A stretch of DNA of 64,000 nt from Christensenella sp034926635 (GTDB lineage: Bacteria > Bacillota > Clostridia > Christensenellales > Christensenellaceae). The stretch spans positions 1 to 64,000 of the forward strand of contig JAYFQX010000022.1 of assembly GCA_034926635.1 (NCBI GenBank), written 5' to 3'. Made by a program: the position numbers and the translations under genes. This document shows positions 9,432 through 17,359 of this stretch, in pieces; positions within the stretch are counted from its first letter, which is position 1; each line of letters opens with the position of its first letter. Under the pieces are notes generated by a model. The model was not told the DNA's origin, did not search any database, and saw nothing but the letters and a program-made list of their open reading frames with translations.

Positions 9432-10910
9432 TTAGAGAACACGTTTCCCGCAGATAAATCTGCTCTGGAACCATGAACCCATATTCCTTACAACGATCTG
9501 CCCAGAACCGGAGGAAGCATCAACGATCTGTCCACCGCCAAGGTAGATACCAACATGACCTGATACGCATACAATATCACCGCGCTGTAACTCGTCCCAA
9601 CCTACCGAAGCATACCCTGATCCAGCCCATCCGCCGGAGGTCATATATCCTACACCATTGCCGCTTGCGTTCAATGCATAATACACGAAGCCGGAACAAT
9701 CAAATGTATCTGGACCTTTGCCACCAAGAACATACGGTTTCCCAACCTGCGACATTGCAGCATCAATAAATGCTTCTACATTGCCGGGATCCGCCGCCGG
9801 AGCACTGCCACCAGAGCTTCCGGAAGAACCGCTGCTCGAGGAATTTCCTTTGTTGCCGGAAGAACCACTGCTCGAGGAATTGCCCTTGTTACTGGAAGAA
9901 CCGCTGCTCGAAGAATTTCCTTTGTTGCTGGATTCTTCCTTCTTTTTAGCCGCTTCTTCCTGTTTTACCAGTTCTTCAGATTTTTCAGCATTATCAGAAA
10001 ACAGTACATCTTTTGTCATGCTTCCAACGCTACCGTCATCTGTAAGCCCATTCATTCTCTGAAAATATTTTACTGCCTTTTCAGTATCTTCACCAAAATA
10101 CCCGGTGGAAGAAACGTTATACCCAAGCTCAGCTAACCTATCCTGAATATCGCCTACATCCTCGCCTTCAGCGCCAAGTGCAGCTGTATATTCTTTTGCG
10201 CCTTCCGAGAACAAAATTGCCTGTGTTTCCGCACCGGCAGCTCCATCAACGGCAATACCGTTCTTACGCTGAAAAGCCTGTACAGCCTTAAGCGTAGCAG
10301 GACCAAAATAATCGGTCGGCTGATCTTCGCTCATATAATGCAGTTCCATTAATCTTTCCTGCATCGAAGCTACCGTCGGATCATTTACACCGGCTGTCAG
10401 CGTCACATATTGCGGAGTCGGCTCCGGTGTCGGCGTTGCTTCTGCAACTACCGCTTCCTGCGGAACGGATTCAGCTGTCAGGGTTGCATCTCCCTCAGAA
10501 ACCTGTGTTGTCTGTTCAACAGGCTGTGTCTCAGGCGTTGCTTCTGCAGATGGTGCAACTTTCTGCTCGACCGGTGTTACTTCAGCCGGATCAACCGACG
10601 GAGCAGCCGTGTCGCCATTTGCAGCCATAACCATAACAGGAACCATAATCGCAGCAATTGCGACCGCTACTACAGCAGTAAACCTTTTCGTGTTTACTTT
10701 CTTCGGTACACTTCTGCGCTTATGCTGCGGTGCATGCTGCATAAACACCATGCCATCCTGCCTCGTAGTTACATTATGGGTCCGAAACACTCTTCTTTTA
10801 CGAACTTTCTTCATGCCAGAAATATTATTTTTCACTTCTGAAAACTTGCCTTGAACGGCCGAAACCGCTTTAGAAAGGCTTTTCTTAACATTAGATATAA
10901 TATGATTCAT
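9432..10910 (-). CDS. NlpC/P60 cell-wall hydrolase with two peptidoglycan-binding domains
   Basis: 492 residues. A strongly basic N-terminus (about 1-75) precedes one hydrophobic segment (FTAVVAVAIAAIMVPVMVMA), so the protein is secreted or membrane-tethered. Next come a Thr/Pro/Glu-rich region, two PG_binding_1 domains (about 170-305), a Gly/Ser/Asn linker with three near-identical copies of SSNKGNSSSSG, and a C-terminal NlpC/P60 domain with catalytic Cys in DTFDCSGFVYYAL (about 405) and His in GHVGIYLGGG (about 450). It should cleave peptide stems of peptidoglycan. The ATG at 10910 has a GGAG ribosome site. It is monocistronic, with its own terminator. Confidence 0.93.
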   Translation of the reverse strand: MNHIISNVKKSLSKAVSAVQGKFSEVKNNISGMKKVRKRRVFRTHNVTTRQDGMVFMQHAPQHKRRSVPKKVNTKRFTAVVAVAIAAIMVPVMVMAANGDTAAPSVDPAEVTPVEQKVAPSAEATPETQPVEQTTQVSEGDATLTAESVPQEAVVAEATPTPEPTPQYVTLTAGVNDPTVASMQERLMELHYMSEDQPTDYFGPATLKAVQAFQRKNGIAVDGAAGAETQAILFSEGAKEYTAALGAEGEDVGDIQDRLAELGYNVSSTGYFGEDTEKAVKYFQRMNGLTDDGSVGSMTKDVLFSDNAEKSEELVKQEEAAKKKEESSNKGNSSSSGSSSNKGNSSSSGSSGNKGNSSSSGSSGSSGGSAPAADPGNVEAFIDAAMSQVGKPYVLGGKGPDTFDCSGFVYYALNASGNGVGYMTSGGWAGSGYASVGWDELQRGDIVCVSGHVGIYLGGGQIVDASSGSGQIVVRNMGSWFQSRFICGKRVL

Positions 10911-11026
10911 ATTAATCTCCTCTGTTTTTTTGCCTGTAAAGGCTTATGTCCTAATTTATAGTTTTGTTTATTATAACTCTTAATCACGGCTTTGTAAATA
11001 GTTTTGTAATATTTATTTAATAATTT

Positions 11027-11695
11027 TTAGCCTTGTTTAAACATCTTTTTGCGACCGACCGGGCATATCGCCATACAAATTCCGCAAACAGCACCGCGCC
11101 CTATCTTTTGATAGGCTCTTTTCATGTGCATACTGCATCTTTCTACATCAACAATCTTCGCGGTATCATTCTGCGGCCATGCAGCTCCCAAAAGCGCCCC
11201 GCACGGGCAAGCCTTTACACAAATGCCGCAATGGTTGCATGGGTTTTCTATCGGGGTATCGCATAAGACGGGCATATTTGTAAGAACCGTTCCCAGCCGC
11301 ACCCTGCAGCCATATTTCTTGGTCACCAACAGATCGTTGTCTCCAATTCCGCCGAGCCCCGCGAGACACGCCGCTGCTTTATGAGAAAACAAGCCCTTGA
11401 AACCGTCGTCACTCACAGACTGCGAAGCCGGGACATACATTGCCTGATATCCCTCCCGCATCATTGCCTGCACAAGCCGGAATGCAAACTGGTCTAAAAA
11501 CGCATTACACGTGCGGTAATGATGAAAATACGTTTTTGTCGGGCCTTTTTCAACCGGGTCGACCACCGGATCCGGCAACGGCACCGCAAAAGAAACCGCA
11601 TATTTCATTTCTGCGTCTATCCGCAATTTCTCCGGAAGGATTGCCCCGCCGTATAACGTAATTTCGTTTTTTTCGAGTATCTGCCGATAATCCAA
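11027..11695 (-). CDS. 4Fe-4S double-cluster protein, epoxyqueuosine-reductase-like C-terminal type
   Basis: 222 residues. The C-terminal third carries two ferredoxin-like cysteine clusters: CNHCGICVKACPCGALLG, and CSMHMKRAYQ...CGICMAICPVG. The central part (GLGGIGDNDLLVTKKYGCRVRLGTVLT) resembles the QueG family, but the protein is much shorter than QueG (about 370) and lacks the cobalamin-binding part, so I do not call it QueG. The start is a TTG at 11695 with AAGGA 7 bases upstream, overlapping the end of the 44-residue gene. It is third in an operon with the decarboxylase beta and mini-gamma subunits; its partner and substrate are unknown. Confidence 0.8.
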   Translation of the reverse strand: MDYRQILEKNEITLYGGAILPEKLRIDAEMKYAVSFAVPLPDPVVDPVEKGPTKTYFHHYRTCNAFLDQFAFRLVQAMMREGYQAMYVPASQSVSDDGFKGLFSHKAAACLAGLGGIGDNDLLVTKKYGCRVRLGTVLTNMPVLCDTPIENPCNHCGICVKACPCGALLGAAWPQNDTAKIVDVERCSMHMKRAYQKIGRGAVCGICMAICPVGRKKMFKQG

Positions 11696-11698
11696 ATT

Positions 11699-11833
11699 CT
11701 ATTCCTTTTGCTTTTTCTTTTTTGTTACTTTGTTCATGATCACAACAACAATACAAATTGCTGCAATCACGACGAATATGGAGAGCATGCCCTTCCACAT
11801 TAACTGCAAAGCTCCTGCCATTACTTCATTCAT
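11699..11833 (-). CDS. OadG-like sodium-pump decarboxylase gamma subunit (44 residues)
   Basis: Small ORF of 44 codons: a short N-terminal stretch (MNEVMAGALQLMWKG), one hydrophobic helix (MLSIFVVIAAICIVVVIM) and a lysine-rich tail (NKVTKKKKQKE). This is the layout of the single-span gamma subunit of Na+-transporting oxaloacetate/methylmalonyl-CoA decarboxylases (OadG/MmdD), though it lacks the long C-terminal domain. It begins 21 bases after the beta subunit stop and ends three bases before the start of the Fe-S protein, so the three are one operon. Position next to OadB is the strongest support. Confidence 0.72.
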   Translation of the reverse strand: MNEVMAGALQLMWKGMLSIFVVIAAICIVVVIMNKVTKKKKQKE

Positions 11834-11854
11834 ATCTGCCTAACCTCCCCTGCT

Positions 11855-12991
11855 TTAAAGCATTGCCGGAACAAGCCCGAGAATTACGCCACCCGCAATG
11901 ACCGATGCAATCTGTCCTGAAACATTCGCCCCTACCGCAAACATCAGCAGATGATTCTGGTTATTTGCTTCCAGTCCCATTTTTTGCACTACCCTGGACG
12001 ACATCGGGAACGCTGAGATCCCCGCCGCCCCGATCATCGGATTTATCTTTGTTTTACTGAATACATTAATTAGTTTGGCAAACAAAACGCCGGCAATCGT
12101 ATCGAAGAAAAACGCCACCAAACCAAGTGCCATGATCATCAGCGTCTGCACATTTACAAAGTTCTCCGCTTTCATCGTGGACGCTATGGTTATACCTAAT
12201 AATAATGTAATTAAATTGACAAGCACCTTAGAAGCGGTTTCCGAAAGCGAATCCAGCACACCGCATTCACGCAGCAGATTCCCAAACATCAGGAACCCTA
12301 CCAGCGCAATGGATGCCGGCGCCACCAGTCCTGCAATCATCGTTACAACAACCGGGAACAAAATCTTTGCAATTTTGGGAATATCTTCGCCCCTATATTC
12401 CATTTTGATGGCACGTTCCTTCTTGCTGGTTACCAGCTTGATCGCCATCGGTTGTATGATAGGGACTAACGCCATATAGGAATACGCCGCCACGGCAATC
12501 GCACCAATATATTGACTTCCCAGGACCTGGGAGACCAAAATAGATGTCGGACCATCAGCAGCACCGATAATGCCGATAGAAGCCGCATCTGTCAGCGGGA
12601 ATCCAAGCGCCGCAGCTCCCGCGATCGTGGCGAAGATCCCGAACTGCGCCGCAGCTCCAAAAAACAATAGTTTCGGATTTTTAAGAAGCGGGCCAAAGTC
12701 GATCATTGCCCCTATACCAATAAAGAGAAGAAGCGGCATAGCCTCTGATGCCGAAATACCAACCTGAAACAACCAATCGACAATACCCGGGACGTTTCCC
12801 ACGCCTGCCATTACCTGGTCAATTGCGCCTGAAAAAGGAATATTAACTAAAATCGCACCAAAACCAATCGGCAAAAGCAATGCCGGCTCCAATTTCTTGG
12901 TAATCGCCAGAAAAATCAATACGCCTCCTACAATAAACATTACAACTTGCTGCCATGTAAGCGCCGCAAATCCTTCAACAAGAAATTCCAT
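11855..12991 (-). CDS. sodium ion-translocating decarboxylase beta subunit (OadB family)
   Basis: 378 residues and almost entirely membrane helices, the usual length for OadB/GcdB/MmdB. Diagnostic stretches are IGAADGPTSILVSQVLG (the conserved Asp-containing functional segment), a second re-entrant-like region GAAGISAFPMSSRVVQKMG, and LMFAVGANVSGQIASVIAGG at the C-terminus. This subunit couples decarboxylation of biotin-bound carboxylate to Na+ export. The carboxyltransferase alpha subunit and biotin carrier are not in the window, so the substrate (oxaloacetate, methylmalonyl-CoA, glutaconyl-CoA or malonate) cannot be fixed. It is the first gene of a three-gene operon with the mini-gamma subunit and an Fe-S protein. 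Confidence 0.92.
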   Translation of the reverse strand: MEFLVEGFAALTWQQVVMFIVGGVLIFLAITKKLEPALLLPIGFGAILVNIPFSGAIDQVMAGVGNVPGIVDWLFQVGISASEAMPLLLFIGIGAMIDFGPLLKNPKLLFFGAAAQFGIFATIAGAAALGFPLTDAASIGIIGAADGPTSILVSQVLGSQYIGAIAVAAYSYMALVPIIQPMAIKLVTSKKERAIKMEYRGEDIPKIAKILFPVVVTMIAGLVAPASIALVGFLMFGNLLRECGVLDSLSETASKVLVNLITLLLGITIASTMKAENFVNVQTLMIMALGLVAFFFDTIAGVLFAKLINVFSKTKINPMIGAAGISAFPMSSRVVQKMGLEANNQNHLLMFAVGANVSGQIASVIAGGVILGLVPAML

Positions 12992-13107
12992 CGTGTTCTC
13001 CTTTTAACTTATATGCTCTATATGTATTCTTCCTGAATCCTTCAATAGTATATCATTTATACACCAGTTTTCAAATATCAACCTGTTTAATTTTTTTATT
13101 TTGCATA

Positions 13108-13139
13108 AAAGAACCGCGGTCATAGAACCACGGTTCTTT
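13108..13139 (-). terminator. intrinsic terminator of typA
   Basis: 13-bp stem with one mismatch (AAAGAACCGCGGT/ACCACGGTTCTTT), followed on the minus strand by TTTATG. It lies 27 bases after the stop at 13167. Confidence 0.78.
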
Positions 13140-13166
13140 ATACTACTTCATTTTTCCTGATGCTGG

Positions 13167-14981
13167 TTACTTTTTATTTGATTTCATGCGCAGCTGATGA
13201 TCCAAAATCCGCTTCCGAATACGCAGGCTGTGCGGCGTTACTTCTAAGAGTTCATCGTCAGCCAAAAACTCAAGCATCTCTTCCATACTCATATTTTTTG
13301 GCGGCACCAGGCGCAGAGCATCATCACTGCCGGAAGCACGCACGTTGGAGGCATGTTTTTTCTTGCAAACGTTAACCACAAGATCTTCATTCTTAGGCGA
13401 ACTTCCTACCACCATTCCCATATATACCGGCACTCCTGCGCCGATAAACAGGGTTCCGCGCTCTTGCGCATTATACAGCCCGTAAGTAATTGACTCACCG
13501 CTTTCAAATGCAATCAACGATCCCAGGTTCCGTTTGTCAATATCCCCTTTATAAGGTTCATAACCGTCAAACACCGTATTTAAGATGCCTTCACCACGCG
13601 TATCCGTCAAAAACTCACTTCTGTAACCAAACAATCCGCGCGCCGGAATTTTAAATTCCATCCGCATACGGTCGCCCTGCGGGGTCATATGCACCATTTC
13701 AGATTTACGTGATCCAAGCTTTTCAATAACGTTACCCACGCTTTCGGCAGGTACATCCACAAGCAGACGTTCTATTGGTTCGCACATATGTCCGTTAATC
13801 GTTTTATATAATACTTTAGGGGCGCCCACCTGAAACTCATAACCCTCGCGGCGCATTGTTTCAATCAAAATAGATAAATGCATTTCCCCTCGTCCGAGTA
13901 CGCGAAAACTATCTGCACTGTCCGTTTCATGCACGGCGAGAGAAACATCCTTGCGGAGCTCCGCCATCAGCCTGTCGCGCAAATGCCTGGACGTTACAAA
14001 TTTTCCTTCTCTTCCGGCAAAAGGACTGTCGTTGACAGAAAACATCATTTCCACAGTCGGCTCTGATATTTTAACAAACGGAATCGGTTCAAACTCATAT
14101 TGCGCACAAACCGTATTGCCGATATTTACGTTCTCCAATCCGGAAAAAGCAACGATATCCCCCGCTTTGGCGCTTTCCACCGGAACACGCTTTAGCCCGT
14201 CATACTGATAAACTGCCGTCACCTTACCATTTGCACATAGATCCTCTGCATGATAATCACAGAGGGAGACCTCCTGACCCTGCCGGATGGTTCCACGTTC
14301 AATCCTGCCGACAGCGATCCTGCCAACGTATTCATTATAGTCAATGGAAGACACCAGCATTTGCAGCGGTGCTTCGGGATCGCCCTGCGGCGCGGGAATA
14401 TAACTTAAAATGGTATCAAACAACGGTTTTAAATCCGTGCCTGCCTGGTTGGGATCCACCGTTGCCGTGCCATCCCTGCCCGAGCAATAAATAATCGGGC
14501 TATCGAGCTGTTCATCCGTTGCATCCAAATCCAGCAAAAGCTCCAGAACCTCGTCACCGACATCATTTAAACGTGCGTCCGGCCTGTCCATTTTGTTGAC
14601 TACAATAATAACCCTGTGGTTTAATTCCAGTGCTTTCTGCAAAACAAACCGCGTCTGCGGCATCGGGCCTTCAAACGAGTCCACCAACAGCAAAACGCCG
14701 TTTACCATCTTCAACACACGCTCTACTTCTCCACCAAAATCAGCATGCCCTGGAGTATCCACAATATTTATTTTTACATCATTATAGTATGTAGCGGTAT
14801 TTTTAGACAAAATCGTAATGCCGCGTTCCCTCTCAAGATCCCCAGAGTCCATAACCCGATCCGCTACAACCTGGTTATCCCGAAAAGAACCGCCCTGCTT
14901 GAGCATTTCGTCTACAAGCGTCGTTTTTCCGTGGTCAACGTGCGCTATGATTGCAATATTTCTCAAATCTTCTCTTATCAC
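13167..14981 (-). CDS. typA: ribosome-associated GTPase TypA/BipA
   Basis: About 604 residues, matching the family length. The N-terminal G domain starts IREDLRNIAIIAHVDHGKTTLVDEML (P-loop AHVDHGKT), followed by RGITIL (G2), DTPGHADFGGEVERVL (G3) and NKMDRPDA (G4), then EF-G-like domains and the TypA-specific C-terminal domain. BipA is an EF-G-like GTPase acting in 50S assembly and stress or cold adaptation. The frame opens at a TTG (15002), but the GTG at 14981 preceded by GAAAGGATG restores the standard N-terminus. It is divergent from the U32 gene, with a short shared intergenic region, and ends at its own terminator. Confidence 0.96.
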   Translation of the reverse strand: MIREDLRNIAIIAHVDHGKTTLVDEMLKQGGSFRDNQVVADRVMDSGDLERERGITILSKNTATYYNDVKINIVDTPGHADFGGEVERVLKMVNGVLLLVDSFEGPMPQTRFVLQKALELNHRVIIVVNKMDRPDARLNDVGDEVLELLLDLDATDEQLDSPIIYCSGRDGTATVDPNQAGTDLKPLFDTILSYIPAPQGDPEAPLQMLVSSIDYNEYVGRIAVGRIERGTIRQGQEVSLCDYHAEDLCANGKVTAVYQYDGLKRVPVESAKAGDIVAFSGLENVNIGNTVCAQYEFEPIPFVKISEPTVEMMFSVNDSPFAGREGKFVTSRHLRDRLMAELRKDVSLAVHETDSADSFRVLGRGEMHLSILIETMRREGYEFQVGAPKVLYKTINGHMCEPIERLLVDVPAESVGNVIEKLGSRKSEMVHMTPQGDRMRMEFKIPARGLFGYRSEFLTDTRGEGILNTVFDGYEPYKGDIDKRNLGSLIAFESGESITYGLYNAQERGTLFIGAGVPVYMGMVVGSSPKNEDLVVNVCKKKHASNVRASGSDDALRLVPPKNMSMEEMLEFLADDELLEVTPHSLRIRKRILDHQLRMKSNKK

Positions 14982-15060
14982 TTTATAACATCCTTTCTTC
15001 AAAACAATTTATTATATACCAAAAAAACGTTGTATGCAAGCAAACAGACGTTTTAAGCTT

Positions 15061-15070
15061 GTGTTATAAT
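15061..15070 (+). promoter_or_regulatory. extended -10 promoter of the U32 peptidase-like gene
   Basis: TGTTATAAT (TATAAT at 15065-15070 preceded by TG one base upstream) lies 30 bases before the ATG at 15101. No good -35 is seen at the expected distance, consistent with an extended -10 promoter. Confidence 0.55.
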
Positions 15071-15100
15071 AGATTTATCTTAGAAAATCAGGAGCAGTTT

Positions 15101-16786
15101 ATGGAATTATTATCTCCCGCAGGCGGGTTTGACAGCCTGAAAGCCGCCGTAGAAAACGGTGCCGACGCAGTCTATATTGGTGCGCAAAAATTCAGTGCGC
15201 GAGGTCTCTCTCAAAATTTTGACGACCTGGCGGCGGCAGCCAATTATGCGCATGATGGCGGCGCAAAATTATATCTTGCCATGAATACGCTGATACGCGA
15301 CCGCGAGATTGCATCATGGCTGCAAACCGCGCAAGAAGCTGTCCACGCAGGAGTTGATGCTTTTATCATACAGGACCTCGGCTGCGCTATGCTGCTCAAA
15401 GAGCTTTGCCCGTCTGCAGTGCTGCATGCAAGTACACAGATGACCGCTTACAGCCTGTCAGGTGTCAGTATTTTAGAAAAACTTGGATTTTCGCGTGTTG
15501 TCCTTGCACGGGAACTTACTTTTAAACAAATCTGCGATATCCGCCGCCAATCTTCTATCCCTCTCGAGGTTTTTGTGCATGGCGCGCTTTGCGAAAGCTA
15601 TTCCGGTCAATGTCTGATGAGCAGCATTTTTGGCGGTCGCAGCGCCAACCGTGGGCTTTGTGCGCAGCCTTGTCGTCTGGATTACAGTGCAGACGGCGTA
15701 GGACACGGACGTTTGCTTTCTCCACGTGACTTATGTTTGATTGATTATATTGATCAATTAAGGCAGGCAGGCGTTGCCAGCATTAAGATAGAAGGCAGGA
15801 TGAAACCCGCTGCGTATGTCGGAACCGTAACACGTATTTACCGAAAAGCGCTGGATGGAGCAAAGATCACAGTGCAGGATAAAGAAGATTTGCTGCGTGC
15901 ATTCAGCCGCCGTGGTTTTACCGATCGTCCGTTTTCTCAGGATATTCCTGTACTCGTCCCAGGCGGGAGTATTGCGTCCGAGCCGTCTGCGCCTCCAAAA
16001 TCCACCCTTTTCAAAGAATATGTTCCGTTAAAAAAAGGAAAGCGAAAAAAACCGCGCAAGCTAGCCGCGCAGGTAAATACCGAGGCGCAGGCAGTGTCGG
16101 TTTTGCCATTTGTTGATATTTTATACGTGCCTTATGAAGCCGCATGGGTATCCAACCTGCCAGAAACGGATGCAAAAATCATTGGCACGCATCCCCTTAT
16201 AATAGAAGAAAATCATAATTGCGCCGGATGTCATAATTTTGAAGGCGAATTGTTTGCGACGCTGCTTGATGCCGATGTGCCGCATAAAATATCCGATGCA
16301 TCGATCCATGTTACAAACGGACAAACATTAAAAGCCTTAAAAGCACTTGGCTATGAGCGTGCTACCATCAGCGTGGAGCTCAACAGTGCACAGATTGTGG
16401 ATCTGCCCGATCTTATGCCTACCGAAGTGATTGCTTACGGAAGGCTGACGCTGATGACAACCATCCGTTGTCCTCTGCGCTGCGATAAAAAACAGTGCAA
16501 GGTGAAATCGGGTGGCGCCGTCCTCACCGATAGAATGAACAAAAACTTTCCACTAGTCAGTTCCGGCAACGGGTGCATGGTCTCTATTCTGAATTCCGCA
16601 CCTGTTTATATGGCAGATAAGCTTTCACAAATAAGCGCAAACGTCATTCGCCTGGTGTTTACGACAGAAACGCCTGCAGAATCCAAAAAAATCGCCACAA
16701 TCTACCGGGATGCCCTGCGCGGTATTGCCGTGCCTCCGCCAACAGGCGAATTTACGCGCGGGCACTTCACGCGCGGCATGCTATAA
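15101..16786 (+). CDS. peptidase U32 family protein (RlhA/TrhP-type RNA hydroxylation factor)
   Basis: 561 residues. It begins MELLSPAGGFDSLKAAVENG, the standard U32 start, with AGGAG 6 bases before the ATG at 15101; the longer upstream frame is not used. The U32 signature is intact (EVFVHGALCESYSGQCLMS), as is GLCAQPCRLDY, and a second Cys group CPLRCDKKQC lies in the C-terminal part. Although named peptidases, characterised members support prephenate-dependent hydroxylation of 23S rRNA (RlhA) or tRNA uridine-34 (TrhP/TrhO-linked), probably through an Fe-S cluster held by these cysteines. Which of these applies cannot be decided here. The gene is monocistronic with a terminator after it. Confidence 0.88.
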   Translation: MELLSPAGGFDSLKAAVENGADAVYIGAQKFSARGLSQNFDDLAAAANYAHDGGAKLYLAMNTLIRDREIASWLQTAQEAVHAGVDAFIIQDLGCAMLLKELCPSAVLHASTQMTAYSLSGVSILEKLGFSRVVLARELTFKQICDIRRQSSIPLEVFVHGALCESYSGQCLMSSIFGGRSANRGLCAQPCRLDYSADGVGHGRLLSPRDLCLIDYIDQLRQAGVASIKIEGRMKPAAYVGTVTRIYRKALDGAKITVQDKEDLLRAFSRRGFTDRPFSQDIPVLVPGGSIASEPSAPPKSTLFKEYVPLKKGKRKKPRKLAAQVNTEAQAVSVLPFVDILYVPYEAAWVSNLPETDAKIIGTHPLIIEENHNCAGCHNFEGELFATLLDADVPHKISDASIHVTNGQTLKALKALGYERATISVELNSAQIVDLPDLMPTEVIAYGRLTLMTTIRCPLRCDKKQCKVKSGGAVLTDRMNKNFPLVSSGNGCMVSILNSAPVYMADKLSQISANVIRLVFTTETPAESKKIATIYRDALRGIAVPPPTGEFTRGHFTRGML

Positions 16787-16800
16787 TATACGCAAATAGA

Positions 16801-16836
16801 AAAAACGCCGCCTTTTTTTAAAGCGACGTTTTTTTG
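16801..16836 (+). terminator. bidirectional terminator between the U32 gene and the acidic protein gene
   Basis: Stem AAAAACGCCGC/GCGACGTTTTT with one mismatch around an A/T loop, T-rich on both strands. It serves the convergent genes ending at 16786 (+) and 16841 (-). Confidence 0.75.
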
Positions 16837-16840
16837 TTGG

Positions 16841-17269
16841 TCAGTCCCATTCACCATCGCGCCATTGTTCAAAGCGTTCCGTTATCATCGGCTCGACCTG
16901 ATCATAATTTTCCCATGAGTCATCGTGTAAATAAACCGCATACTCGGAATCGGCGCTATTGCCAAGCACATTTTCGTAATCATCAATATATTTTGAGTCA
17001 TAGTAATCCGCGGTAAACTCTTGCGCTTCTTCGGTCATAACGTCCTCAAGAAGGCCCTCATTCAACCGTTCCATCAAAAGATCTCTGCCTGTCATTTCCC
17101 GCCGTTTCACGCGCTCAAAATCCGCCTCATATTCTCGGTAAAGCTCAGGCGCAATCATATCGTTCATAATTAGCCATGCAAGATACATTCCAATATGCGT
17201 ACCGGCGCAATCGCGATCCATACTGTCCGGAAATGTCTCTGCATGCCATTCCATTTGATCAAATGCCAT
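16841..17269 (-). CDS. acidic cytosolic protein of unknown function (possible DUF7832-like)
   Basis: 142 residues, very acidic and Trp/Tyr-rich, without signal or membrane segment. The N-terminus (FDQMEWHAETFPDSMDRDCAG, then THIGMYLAWLIMND) resembles small proteins often annotated DUF7832 or immunity-like that carry the THIGMYLAW motif; I recall this pattern but could not check it. Ribosome site AAGGAG-like (TCAAGGAGAATAATC) precedes the ATG. It lies just downstream of sbcDC on the same strand, with its own gap of 90 bases. Function is unknown. Confidence 0.7.
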   Translation of the reverse strand: MAFDQMEWHAETFPDSMDRDCAGTHIGMYLAWLIMNDMIAPELYREYEADFERVKRREMTGRDLLMERLNEGLLEDVMTEEAQEFTADYYDSKYIDDYENVLGNSADSEYAVYLHDDSWENYDQVEPMITERFEQWRDGEWD

Positions 17270-17359
17270 GATTATTCTCCTTGATAGCCAGTTTCGTCAA
17301 TTTGGTTATTTTTTACAACTATTATACTGTCTAGCTTTTGCCCGCGCAATATCATTTTA

